39,718 bases of DNA. Origin: an uncultured Candidatus Saccharibacteria bacterium. GTDB lineage: Bacteria > Patescibacteriota > Saccharimonadia > Saccharimonadales > UBA4665. The stretch spans positions 1 to 39,718 of the forward strand of contig CAIUOC010000072.1 in NCBI GenBank assembly GCA_903900685.1, in the 5' to 3' direction. The notes below the pieces were generated by a model. That model saw only the letters and a list, made by a program, of their open reading frames with translations. It made no database searches and was not told the origin of the DNA. Below are positions 7,747 through 16,734 of this stretch, piece by piece. How positions within the stretch are numbered: the stretch's first letter is position 1; each line of letters begins with the position of its first letter. The translations under genes were made by a program, and so were the position numbers.

Positions 7747-9540
7747 TTAATTGCCGATTGGACTCACATATGATTCATTAATTAACATATGGACGATATT
7801 ACCAAAAATCGGTTGAGCTCCATAACTTCCTGCATAGCCTGATACTGTTGGAGTTGTTACGAAAATTGCAATCGCATACTGTGGCTTATTACCTCCAACA
7901 AAACCTATGTATGTTCCGTTGAATATATTATCAGTATATCCACCTTTGGGATCTGGCACTTGTGCAGTTCCTGTCTTACCCCCAACTATATAATTTGATG
8001 GAAAATTTAAGTAAGTGAATCCAGATTGATAGTGCTTAGATACAACTTGTTGCATTAACGCTATAATTGACTTCGTAGTTCCAGCATTAACTACATCACG
8101 ATTAACGATAGTTGGTTTATTGTAAGCAATATTTCCCTGACTGTCTGTAGTGCCATCGACCAAATATGGTTTGTAATATGTTCCCCCATTAATGACGCTA
8201 GATAAGGCACTATCCATTTGAAGAGCCGATACCGATAACCCCTGTCCAAATGATGTATTTGCATATGCTAAATTCTGCTGATCACCCGACTGAAAAGGAA
8301 TATCAGGCTTAGGAACAATACCTCCCGATTCATAGCCTTGATCTAATCCAGTTATTTTACCAAACCGAAAATGATTAGTCATATAGTTATACCAGGCTTC
8401 CCTTGCCTTTAAATTGATTTGACCACCACCCATCTGCATTAACATCCAAGTAGCTCCAGTGTTAAGAGAAAGATTCAAAACATCTTCAACGCTTTTTATA
8501 CCGGAGCCTCCGTCTTCTTCAATATTAGTAATATTAAATCCGTCGATAAGCCAATGGGAAGGATCATAATATGTAGTATTCTGTTTAATAACCCCTTGAT
8601 TTAGAGCGGCTGAAGCAGTAAAAACTTTGAGCGTAGAACCTGGTTCAATTGAATTAGATACTGCTGCGTTAGTAAATATATTTTGGTTTGTAACTGAAGA
8701 ATAGTCCGATGGATTATAGGTTGGATAATTAGCAATTGCTTTGATAGCCCCTGAGTTAGGATCCATAATAACAGCACTTATTAAAGGCGATTTTTCAGAC
8801 TGTGCAGCGTTCTGGATGATCTCCTGGAGTTGTTTTTGAATAGCAACATCAATCGTTAAAACTATATTTTTTCCATTAACTGGCGATATATTAATATTAT
8901 TTTTGCTTGCAGCTAATGGAACTCCATTAATATCAGTTATAGCTTTAAGATAGCCAGGTTTACCAGAAAGTTGGCTATTCATTGACTGCTCAAGTCCGTA
9001 ACTCCCTTTACTATTATCTCCTACAAAACCTAATGTTTGAGATACTAAATCTCCCTGAGGATAGACACGATAATCCTGGCCTATAGTTCCAAGTCCTGGT
9101 ATATGAAAACCAAGAATTTTATCTGACTGACTTTGTGATATTTTTTTAGCTAATACTACATATCTAGTATTTTTTGTATTAGCTAAAGTGACAATTTTAG
9201 ATTTAGAGCCGCCCAATACACCAACAAGTTTGTCGGCCATATTATTAACATTTTTGACTAATGATGGATCGGCATAAACTGTAAAAAGTTCTTGATTAAG
9301 AACGATGGGAATAATTTGATTGCCGTCATGAGCTTCAATAAGGCCACGAGTGGCAGGAATTTTAGACTGAACTAACTGATCGTTTAGAGCACTTTGTTTA
9401 TAGTAGCTATATCTAATAACTTGAATGTAAAAAAGTCGAATTACAAAAAAACCAATAATGAACATTAAAAAAATAAATATTAAATTAATGTTCCTAATGG
9501 CTTTTAAATTAAAAGACTTATTGGAATTATTCATATTCAT
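7747..9540 (-). CDS. ftsI: Class B penicillin-binding protein (FtsI/PBP2-like transpeptidase)
   Basis: N-terminal TM; SxxK in EPGSTLKVF, SxN in SLNTG, KTGT in GGKTGTAQVP; dcw cluster position. Confidence 0.9.
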   Translation of the reverse strand: MNMNNSNKSFNLKAIRNINLIFIFLMFIIGFFVIRLFYIQVIRYSYYKQSALNDQLVQSKIPATRGLIEAHDGNQIIPIVLNQELFTVYADPSLVKNVNNMADKLVGVLGGSKSKIVTLANTKNTRYVVLAKKISQSQSDKILGFHIPGLGTIGQDYRVYPQGDLVSQTLGFVGDNSKGSYGLEQSMNSQLSGKPGYLKAITDINGVPLAASKNNINISPVNGKNIVLTIDVAIQKQLQEIIQNAAQSEKSPLISAVIMDPNSGAIKAIANYPTYNPSDYSSVTNQNIFTNAAVSNSIEPGSTLKVFTASAALNQGVIKQNTTYYDPSHWLIDGFNITNIEEDGGSGIKSVEDVLNLSLNTGATWMLMQMGGGQINLKAREAWYNYMTNHFRFGKITGLDQGYESGGIVPKPDIPFQSGDQQNLAYANTSFGQGLSVSALQMDSALSSVINGGTYYKPYLVDGTTDSQGNIAYNKPTIVNRDVVNAGTTKSIIALMQQVVSKHYQSGFTYLNFPSNYIVGGKTGTAQVPDPKGGYTDNIFNGTYIGFVGGNKPQYAIAIFVTTPTVSGYAGSYGAQPIFGNIVHMLINESYVSPIGN

Positions 9541-9552
9541 TAATAATTATAA

Positions 9553-9900
9553 CTAATTATTAATAGTTGTGCTTGGAGTTACAGAAGCAAGACTTTTACT
9601 GACCGGGCTATTCTGAACTCTATCTAGTGATTGAAGCTGAGCAGATGATACTTCAAGATTTTGATGTTGATTTTGAAGTTGAGACTGTTGTTGCTGCAAA
9701 GCAAATACTTTATTGCCATAACTTTGAGTTTTTACTACCTGAGTAAGATACAAAAGACCCAATAAACATGCTAGGACTACTAATATAATTGTGTTGCTAA
9801 CAGGACCAAGAACTTTTTCTCTTGACCTAAAACTAACAGCGTTCTGATTACGCTTTGTATAACTTTGTCTATTTACTGATAACGAACTTGAATATGTCAT
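9553..9900 (-). CDS. Small bitopic coiled-coil membrane protein, FtsL-like
   Basis: 115 aa, one TM helix followed by a Gln-rich coiled coil; sits between rsmH and ftsI as ftsL does. Confidence 0.55.
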   Translation of the reverse strand: MTYSSSLSVNRQSYTKRNQNAVSFRSREKVLGPVSNTIILVVLACLLGLLYLTQVVKTQSYGNKVFALQQQQSQLQNQHQNLEVSSAQLQSLDRVQNSPVSKSLASVTPSTTINN

Positions 9901-10023
9901 ATTTATTTTTATTTTTCCGCGCGAGTGCTTTTGAAGTAATCGCCAGCACTCACACTGCTTCGCCTATTCAGCGAGCAAAAACAGTTTTATACTATTTTTA
10001 CTCTTACTTTATAGGTTCGGGAG

Positions 10024-10977
10024 CTACTTTTGACCTGTATAGGCATTGTACTCCCCTTTCTTTTGTTTATTTATTTTCACTGCGGCTCGTAATTTTGCAC
10101 TACGAGAACGCGGATTAAAAACTAATTCATCTTTTGTGGCAACTATTGGTTTTTTTGTCAATAATTTTAATATTGCGTCTAGTCTATTGCCACTCCTCTC
10201 AGCTAATGCCTGTTTAACAATCCTGTCTTCAAGACTTTGAAAACTAATAATTACAATCCTTCCACCAGGTTTTAAAAGATCTATCCATATGGGTATGCTC
10301 TTATTAATGAGATTTAATTCGTCATTAACTGCAATCCTGATAGCTTGAAAAGTTCTGGTAGCTGGATGAGTCTTTGAGTGACCCGGCCAAGCTTTTGAGA
10401 CTATTTTCGCCAATTCTGTGGTGTTTTTTATCGGCCTATTATGAACAATTAGATTAGCAATTTTTATGTACTTCGGATCTTCACCGTAGTCTTTTATGAT
10501 ATTTGCTAATTTTTTTTCACTATAGACGTTAATTATTTCATAGGCATCAAGAGTTTGCGTTTGATCCATTCTCATATCCAATGGACCCTCTTGGCCTATA
10601 GAAAAACCACGTTTTGGCTCGTTAAGGTGCGGTGATGATACGCCCAAATCAGCCAGAATTAAATCAAATCTCTGGCCACTACTTAATAATTGTTTGCTAG
10701 CTGAATAAAAATCTTGATTCAAAATGTTAATTTCATGACCCTTGAATTCTTGATTCAAGAAATCTATAGCATTTGGATCTCGATCTACTAAGTAGCTTTC
10801 CTTATTATTGCCAGTAATTTCTAAAATTGGATTTGCATGCCCACCATAACCAGCCGTTAGATCTAAATAACTATCGCCTGTTTTAGGTTTTAAATAATGC
10901 AAAACTTCTTCTAAAAGAACCGGATTGTGTTTTATGTTTTGGTGCATCTTTTCTTGTTTTTGTTTTTGCAAGATCAC
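10024..10977 (-). CDS. rsmH: 16S rRNA (cytosine(1402)-N(4))-methyltransferase RsmH (MraW)
   Basis: HNPVLLEEVLHYLKPKTGDSYLDLTAGYGGHA, ILADLGVSSPHLNEPKRGFSI, PATRTFQAIRIAVNDEL, NPRSRSAKLRAA. Confidence 0.95.
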   Translation of the reverse strand: MILQKQKQEKMHQNIKHNPVLLEEVLHYLKPKTGDSYLDLTAGYGGHANPILEITGNNKESYLVDRDPNAIDFLNQEFKGHEINILNQDFYSASKQLLSSGQRFDLILADLGVSSPHLNEPKRGFSIGQEGPLDMRMDQTQTLDAYEIINVYSEKKLANIIKDYGEDPKYIKIANLIVHNRPIKNTTELAKIVSKAWPGHSKTHPATRTFQAIRIAVNDELNLINKSIPIWIDLLKPGGRIVIISFQSLEDRIVKQALAERSGNRLDAILKLLTKKPIVATKDELVFNPRSRSAKLRAAVKINKQKKGEYNAYTGQK

Positions 10978-11238
10978 CTAATTAGCAGTCAACTTTTTGT
11001 TTTTAGAGTTGTTTTTGTTTTTGTAGTCAATCACTTAACGTATAAATACTTTAAGCGATTAAGAAAGTTTCTATTGAGAGACTTATGTGTGAGGTGGAGT
11101 TTTGGGAGGTGTTTTTGAAAAATGTGCGAGGGTTTTTTCAATGGTGCCCTTGGTCCATCTGTTGACTGCCAATTAGCTGATCTCGAGCCTTTTTAATATT
11201 TTATTTTTAAAGAACTACTCTATCGATTCAAAAAAATT

Positions 11239-11595
11239 TTATGTTGATTGAATTCGCCAGTATTTACCTACTCTTACAGCCGTAACTTCGTGCTTTATAC
11301 CTGCGTAATCAAGCAGGTGCTGCTCTAAAGTGATGCGACCTTGTTTTTGATCGATTACACTTTCTTCTTTACCCATCCGGAATTGAACATTCAGATCCGC
11401 TATTTTCTCATCAAGCATATTGCCTTCGAGTAGCGGCTCTATCTGTTTATCCCAAATTGTTTTTGGATAAAGATGCAGATAATTTTTAAAGCCTCTTGTC
11501 ACTACTACACCAGTTGTAAACTCGGCTCGAAGCTCAGTCGGTATGGTTAACCGCCGCTTCTCATCGAGCTTTCTCTGGAAGTAGTCTGTAGCCAT
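11239..11595 (-). CDS. mraZ: Transcriptional regulator MraZ
   Basis: LDEKRRLTIPTELRAEF and second SpoVT/AbrB-like repeat DQKQGRITLEQHLLDYAGI; first gene of the dcw cluster. Confidence 0.9.
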   Translation of the reverse strand: MATDYFQRKLDEKRRLTIPTELRAEFTTGVVVTRGFKNYLHLYPKTIWDKQIEPLLEGNMLDEKIADLNVQFRMGKEESVIDQKQGRITLEQHLLDYAGIKHEVTAVRVGKYWRIQST

Positions 11596-11634
11596 ATATT
11601 TTTTTAAGTAAGTGGTTTTTGTTTTATCGTGTTA

Positions 11635-11680
11635 CCCACGATTACCCACTGACATGAATATACTACCCACGATTACCCAC
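11635..11680 (-). promoter_or_regulatory. MraZ operator: two pairs of GTGGG-N5-GTGGG boxes
   Basis: CCCAC on + strand at 11635-11639, 11645-11649, 11666-11670 and 11676-11680; each pair has a 5-nt spacer (gatta). Read on - strand as GTGGGTAATCGTGGG twice. Confidence 0.8.
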
Positions 11681-11685
11681 TACAA
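11657..11685 (-). promoter_or_regulatory. Putative mraZ promoter TTGTAG-N17-TATATT overlapping the MraZ boxes
   Basis: - strand TTGTAG (11685-11680), 17-nt spacer, TATATT (11662-11657). Confidence 0.45.
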
Positions 11686-11721
11686 GTAGTATTATGTATA
11701 AAATGAGTTATTATTTAGTAG

Positions 11722-11730
11722 TTATCCACA
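11722..11730 (+). promoter_or_regulatory. DnaA-box consensus TTATCCACA
   Basis: Exact match, 21 bp from the inverted TTGTCCACA pair at 11751-11759 and 11770-11778. Confidence 0.4.
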
Positions 11731-11745
11731 GTTTTTGAAAACAAA

Positions 11746-11783
11746 ATAAGTTGTCCACAACATATAGTGTGTGGACAACTTAT
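11746..11783 (-). terminator. Perfect 14-bp inverted repeat; likely Rho-independent terminator of the 12224-11805 gene, with arms containing DnaA-box-like TTGTCCACA
   Basis: ATAAGTTGTCCACA-(10 nt)-TGTGGACAACTTAT; on the - strand followed by TTTTGTTTTC; 21 nt after the stop codon of the upstream gene. Confidence 0.6.
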
Positions 11784-11804
11784 ATAACGCTATTTACAGT
11801 TAAT

Positions 11805-12224
11805 TTATTTTTTAATATTTATTACGTCACCGTTAGGTTCTTGGACAGTACCTATGTATTTTTCATCAACCGTTTCATTAATTCTGATAGTTGAACCTGC
11901 CTTAATTTGATTTGGACTAATACCCTTTTCAAGTTCCGCTGCTATCATGTCGCCAGCTACTTTACGTGGATCACCATTTGGATTACCGGTAATTTCTAGA
12001 AATTCTTTAGCAGCACTCCAATCATTACTTCCAGACCCTACAGTTATCTCTACAGGTCTAGTAGGTTTTTCGGTGAGCGTTTGTATGCCAACTACACCAG
12101 CAACAGTTGCTCCAAATAATGCTACACCACCAACTTTTTTAGCAAGACTTCTTCTTATTCTAAAATCTTCCCTTGTTGGGTTAACTTTATTTGGATTTAA
12201 TGATTCAAATGTTTTACTTTTCAT
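11805..12224 (-). CDS. Small membrane-anchored protein with possible LysM-like C-terminal domain
   Basis: 139 aa, one TM segment (VGGVALFGATVAGVVGI) then VEITVGSGSNDWSAAKEFLEITG...ISPNQIKAGSTIRIN. Confidence 0.5.
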   Translation of the reverse strand: MKSKTFESLNPNKVNPTREDFRIRRSLAKKVGGVALFGATVAGVVGIQTLTEKPTRPVEITVGSGSNDWSAAKEFLEITGNPNGDPRKVAGDMIAAELEKGISPNQIKAGSTIRINETVDEKYIGTVQEPNGDVINIKK

Positions 12225-12230
12225 GCTTGT

Positions 12231-12259
12231 ATTATAGCACTAATTTCTTAAATGGTCAA
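12231..12259 (-). promoter_or_regulatory. Putative sigma70 promoter TTGACC-N17-TATAAT, predicted leaderless
   Basis: - strand TTGACC (12259-12254), 17-nt spacer, TATAAT (12236-12231), then 6 nt to ATG at 12224. Confidence 0.7.
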
Positions 12260-12277
12260 GCTTATATTTTAATCTGT

Positions 12278-13549
12278 TTATTTTAAATCAAGTTCTTTAA
12301 TACGACTCGCAAACCATTTAGCGCTTGGTCTGATGATTCTTTTCATATTATCTTCTCTGTCAACTTCTACAAGGCCAAATTTAGGCCACCAACCACTATC
12401 CCATTCAAAATTATCCAAAAGACTCCAATGTAGATAACCTTCAAGTTCCACACCCTCACTTATTGCTCGTTCCATAGCTAGTATTGATTCATCAAGCCAC
12501 CATTGTCTATGTTCATCATTCATATCGGCTAAACCATTTTCGGTGATAATAATTGGCTTCTTAAATCTTGTCCAGGCTCTAAGTATTATTGGATATAAGC
12601 CTTCTGGTTCCATATACCAACCATTATCACTTAGTGGTAGTTCTGGATTCTTTTTTTCAATTCTACCGGTATAGTAATCTGTGAAATAATAATTCATACC
12701 CAAAAAGTCCTGATAATTTCTTATTCTTATATAAAACCACCAATTCCAAAAATATCTCATCCACTTGGTAGATAGTTCATCAAATAAATTATGTGGCCTT
12801 TTGGCTTGTATATTGGCCACTTGGTTAGCAACTCCTACTTTTATTTTTGGATTAATGCTTTTAATAACCTTATAAGCTTGTCTATGAGCTCTAGCTAAGT
12901 TATAAAACACCTTAACAAATTTAATAACATTTTTTTCCTGAGGTGGCCAAGTGCCAGTTAGATAACTATAACTTGCATAAACATTTGGCTCATTAATAGT
13001 TATTATATAGTCTAGCTTTGATCCATATTCCTGAGTTATTTTTTTAACATATTGTTTAAAGTATCTTAAGTTCTTAGATTTAGCGAATCCACCTTCATCC
13101 GTAAACCATACCGGCATAGTCCAGTGCCATAAATTAAGAATTGGGTTAATACCTTTTTTAATAAGTTCATCGATATATTCATGATAATGATTAATCTCCT
13201 CCTGATTCCATACTCCTTTAGCAGGTTCAATTCTTGACCACTCTATACCAAATCTAAAAGTATTGAGATTAAGTTCTTTTAACAGCTTAAAGTCTTCTTT
13301 ATAACGATTATAATGATCCACTCCTTCACCTGAAACGTAATTAGCTGGATTATGAACCTTATCTTTAATTTCATCCCAATTAGATAATGTTTTGAGATAT
13401 GAATATGGTTTATGTGCTAGTCTATGTGCGTTTTCAAGTTCCCATACGGACCATTGATTAAATGTCCTTCCTTCAACTTGATGGCTTGAAGTTGATGAGC
13501 CCCATAAAAAATTTTTCTTGAATATACTATTTTTGTTATATTTCACCAT
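12278..13549 (-). CDS. Glycoside hydrolase family 1 (beta-glucosidase/beta-galactosidase-like)
   Basis: FLWGSSTSSHQVEG, TFRFGIEWSRIEPAKG, TINEPNVYA (acid/base), IITENGLAD (nucleophile), YLHWSLLDNFEWDSGWWPKFGLVEVD. Confidence 0.93.
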   Translation of the reverse strand: MVKYNKNSIFKKNFLWGSSTSSHQVEGRTFNQWSVWELENAHRLAHKPYSYLKTLSNWDEIKDKVHNPANYVSGEGVDHYNRYKEDFKLLKELNLNTFRFGIEWSRIEPAKGVWNQEEINHYHEYIDELIKKGINPILNLWHWTMPVWFTDEGGFAKSKNLRYFKQYVKKITQEYGSKLDYIITINEPNVYASYSYLTGTWPPQEKNVIKFVKVFYNLARAHRQAYKVIKSINPKIKVGVANQVANIQAKRPHNLFDELSTKWMRYFWNWWFYIRIRNYQDFLGMNYYFTDYYTGRIEKKNPELPLSDNGWYMEPEGLYPIILRAWTRFKKPIIITENGLADMNDEHRQWWLDESILAMERAISEGVELEGYLHWSLLDNFEWDSGWWPKFGLVEVDREDNMKRIIRPSAKWFASRIKELDLK

Positions 13550-13581
13550 TCAAATATTGTATCAGACAAAAAGCTTATTGC

Positions 13582-14214
13582 TTAGATTTCACAGGATTGA
13601 CCATTGTTCAAAATGACAAATTTTGTCTCAAGACCCCTATTCTTAAACATATCTTCATAAAATACAGGATCTGCTTTGAAGTAATCATAGTGTATTGGAA
13701 TTACAGTTCTAGCGCCTATTTCTTTAATAAATCCGAATATATCTTTCGGTGAAATATCCGGACCAGCTATAGGAACTGCCGCTGAATTTACTTGAAGATT
13801 AGATATTTCTATTCCATCACCAGGATGAAAAAAAATATCGTTAACAATGTATCCAGTATTTTTAGGACCCTTACTTCCATCAATCATATCAACATGAGGT
13901 AATTCTCTACAGGTTATCCTAAAACTACCGATTTCAAATATTTCGTTATCTTTAACTATCTTAGTGACAAGATCGCCAAGTACTGCCTGAGCGCTATCAT
14001 TCGCAATCACTGGAACCTTTTTATTGTTAAGTAAGCTTTCAATTAAAAGTGGATCAGCATGATCTTGGTGTTCATGAGTTATTAGTATAGCGTCGATAGG
14101 AAGTAAAGATTCAGCTTTAAACTTAGGACTCACTAATGATCCTGGATCTATTATTAACCTTTGATTGTTATTTTCAATCACTATACAGCTTTGTGGATAT
14201 TTAGTAATTTTCAT
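13582..14214 (-). CDS. Metallo-beta-lactamase-fold metal-dependent hydrolase (UlaG-like)
   Basis: ILITHEHQDHADP motif, FFHPGDG, VIPIHYDYF. Confidence 0.8.
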   Translation of the reverse strand: MKITKYPQSCIVIENNNQRLIIDPGSLVSPKFKAESLLPIDAILITHEHQDHADPLLIESLLNNKKVPVIANDSAQAVLGDLVTKIVKDNEIFEIGSFRITCRELPHVDMIDGSKGPKNTGYIVNDIFFHPGDGIEISNLQVNSAAVPIAGPDISPKDIFGFIKEIGARTVIPIHYDYFKADPVFYEDMFKNRGLETKFVILNNGQSCEI

Positions 14215-14233
14215 TTAAATAAACTCCTAAAAT

Positions 14234-15613
14234 TTATTTATCATTAAATTTATCTGAAAAATATTCTGTTAAATCCTCTATTTTAACTCTCGACTGGGAA
14301 GTGTCATCTCTATTTCTTACTGTCACAGAACTATCATCAAGTGTATCAAAATCAATTACTACACAGTATGGAGTACCAATTTCATCTTGACGCCTGTATC
14401 TTTTTCCAATATTACCATTATCATCCCACATAACTGCACCGTATTTTTTCTTTAGCACAATATATACTTCCCTAGCTTTATCTAGAAGTTCTGGCTTATT
14501 TTTAAGTAGTGGACTAACGCAAATCTTTACAGGCGCTAAATCTGCGGGTAACTTAAGGAATATTCTTTTTTCACCATTAACTTCATCTTCAGTATAGGCA
14601 TTACTAAGAACTGCCATAACATTACGATCCACACCAAAAGTCGGCTCTATAACGTGCGGAATGAATGGTTCCCCACCATCCTTAGGTCGGTATTCCAAAT
14701 TTTTACCTGAATGCTCTTGATGGCTTTTTAAATCAAAGTCGGTACGATATGCCAGGCCGGATATTTCTTGAAAACCTAAAGAAGGAAAATCATAATAACA
14801 ATCTAGTGTGCGTTCACTATAATGTGCTCGATCTTCAGCCGGAACCTCAACTTCTTTAATCTTAGTCTTGTCTAAACCAATTTTATCGAACCAAGCATGC
14901 ATGTCTGTTCGCCATTTTTCGAAGTTTTCTTCCCATGTTTCAGGCTTAATGAAATACTCGAATTCCATTAATTCTAATTCGCGAAGTCGAAAAATAAAAT
15001 TACCTGGACTAATTTCATTACGGAAGGATTTACCAACCTGAGCAATACCAAATGGTAAGTTAGGATAAAAACTATCCAAAATATTTTTAAAATTAATAAA
15101 CATCCCCTGGGCTGTTTCAGGTCTAAGATATGCAATGGATTCACTATCTTCCAATGGCCCAACTTGGGTTTTGAACATCATATTAAAGTAAGCCGGTGAA
15201 CCAAGCTCGTTGCCATCTGGACTCTTTATATTTTTTTCTTCTATAATTTGTGCCATTTTCTCTAAAGTCATAGTATCAACATTTTCGATTCCATTCTTTT
15301 CTAGTAGGTGGTCCAGTCGATATCTTTTCTTATTCTTGATGTCTTCAATTAATGGATCGTGAAATGTATCAACGTGACCACTGGCCTTCCAAACTTTTGG
15401 ACTTGAAAGTATCGGTGAATCTATAAGATATATATCATCCCAATCATCAACAAAAAATTTAAGCCAAGCATTAGTTATGTTGCGTTTAAGTTGAGCACCT
15501 AAAGGGCCGTAATCAAATGTCCCCGCTAAACCACCGTAAATCTCTGAACCGGGATATATAAATCCTCGTCTTTTACAAAGGCTGACAATATCTTCTAATT
15601 TATTTTTATCCAT
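14234..15613 (-). CDS. glyS: Glycyl-tRNA synthetase (single-chain type)
   Basis: CKRRGFIYPGSEIYGGLAGTFDYGPLGAQLKRN, LRPETAQGMFINFKN, FGIAQVGKSFRNEISPGNFIFRLRELELMEFEYF. Confidence 0.95.
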   Translation of the reverse strand: MDKNKLEDIVSLCKRRGFIYPGSEIYGGLAGTFDYGPLGAQLKRNITNAWLKFFVDDWDDIYLIDSPILSSPKVWKASGHVDTFHDPLIEDIKNKKRYRLDHLLEKNGIENVDTMTLEKMAQIIEEKNIKSPDGNELGSPAYFNMMFKTQVGPLEDSESIAYLRPETAQGMFINFKNILDSFYPNLPFGIAQVGKSFRNEISPGNFIFRLRELELMEFEYFIKPETWEENFEKWRTDMHAWFDKIGLDKTKIKEVEVPAEDRAHYSERTLDCYYDFPSLGFQEISGLAYRTDFDLKSHQEHSGKNLEYRPKDGGEPFIPHVIEPTFGVDRNVMAVLSNAYTEDEVNGEKRIFLKLPADLAPVKICVSPLLKNKPELLDKAREVYIVLKKKYGAVMWDDNGNIGKRYRRQDEIGTPYCVVIDFDTLDDSSVTVRNRDDTSQSRVKIEDLTEYFSDKFNDK

Positions 15614-15656
15614 ATCTAAATTAGATTATAAAGCAAACAAATGCCTCAGTACAGTT

Positions 15657-16346
15657 TTATATATCTAGATTTGTTTTAGCAATAGATCTAATGAGTGGAT
15701 ATAGATCATTAGATAATTTTTCACAGTTTTGTATATTGACCATTTTTGTTGGCTGAAACTGATTAGCAAGTTTTAATATTTTTATGTGATTTGCAACATA
15801 TGATCCTTTTTCTTTTGGAGTAAAGGACATTGTTTCTAAATCAAAATCATACTCTTGTTTTTCTTTAAATTCATTGCCGAGACTATCTTTTGATAAATTT
15901 GGAGTATTACCCATTATCATAAAAACTGATAAGTAGAACCATACCCTAACTAGATCTAAATTAATTGAAAAGTCATCTAAAAAACTCATTGAATCTGAAA
16001 GTAGACTAAACCACTCTTCTTCAACTTCATCTTCGGTAATTTTATTTATTATCTTTATAAAATCATAGCCTGAATTAGTTCTGTCTAAATCCTTAACTAT
16101 ATTCGAAAAATGCTTTTTTAATCTTGCAGTTATTAATCTGTCAATACTTCCCCGTCCTAATAGATAAGTAATATCAATAATGCAAAATAATTCAATACTG
16201 CCTGCGAGTTTTGAATTAACTTTCCTTACGCCCTTTACCATCAAGCTTAACTTTCCTTGATTTGGCGTAATAACTTGGATAATTCTATCAGCTTCACCGT
16301 AATTAGTACGCTTTAGTACGATTGCTGATGAGACATGTTGCTTCAT
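15657..16346 (-). CDS. recO: DNA repair protein RecO
   Basis: SSAIVLKRTNYGEADRIIQVITPNQGKLSLMVKGVRKVNSKLAGSIELF. Confidence 0.88.
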   Translation of the reverse strand: MKQHVSSAIVLKRTNYGEADRIIQVITPNQGKLSLMVKGVRKVNSKLAGSIELFCIIDITYLLGRGSIDRLITARLKKHFSNIVKDLDRTNSGYDFIKIINKITEDEVEEEWFSLLSDSMSFLDDFSINLDLVRVWFYLSVFMIMGNTPNLSKDSLGNEFKEKQEYDFDLETMSFTPKEKGSYVANHIKILKLANQFQPTKMVNIQNCEKLSNDLYPLIRSIAKTNLDI

Positions 16347-16729
16347 GTCGTTTTGTTCATCTGAATTTCATTAATCTCATTCAAAAGTGAAGATAATTTT
16401 AATTTAGGTTTATAAATATATTTATAAACGTTCAGTTCATTCCAAAATTTTTTACTATTTGGAAACTCATTGGCTGGAACCATCGAATGAATAACTATTG
16501 GTATACCTAGCCAGTCAGAGTAACTTCTAAATTCATACAAGAAATCTATTCCATTATGTTGTTTTAGTTGTAGTTCAATTATTACTATATCAGGTGTAAT
16601 TTCATCTGCTAATAAAATAGCTTCTTGAGCACTGGACGTAACTCTAACATTAAAGTTTTTAGAGCTAAAGTATCTTAAAAAAATATCTCCTAATATCTTG
16701 TCGGGTTCTATGAATAATAGTTCTGTCAT
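16343..16729 (-). CDS. Degenerate response-regulator receiver (pseudo-receiver)
   Basis: Receiver-like alpha/beta pattern LLFIEPDKILGDIFLRYF...DIVIIELQLKQHNGIDFLYEFR...IPIVIHS...YIYKPKLKLSSLL; Glu where phospho-acceptor Asp is expected; 4-bp overlap with recO. Confidence 0.65.
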   Translation of the reverse strand: MTELLFIEPDKILGDIFLRYFSSKNFNVRVTSSAQEAILLADEITPDIVIIELQLKQHNGIDFLYEFRSYSDWLGIPIVIHSMVPANEFPNSKKFWNELNVYKYIYKPKLKLSSLLNEINEIQMNKTT

Positions 16730-16734
16730 TTTAG

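Noticed and set aside
9855-11118. + strand ORFs over the rsmH/ftsL region
   Set aside because: Low-complexity, antisense to supported genes and spacer regions.
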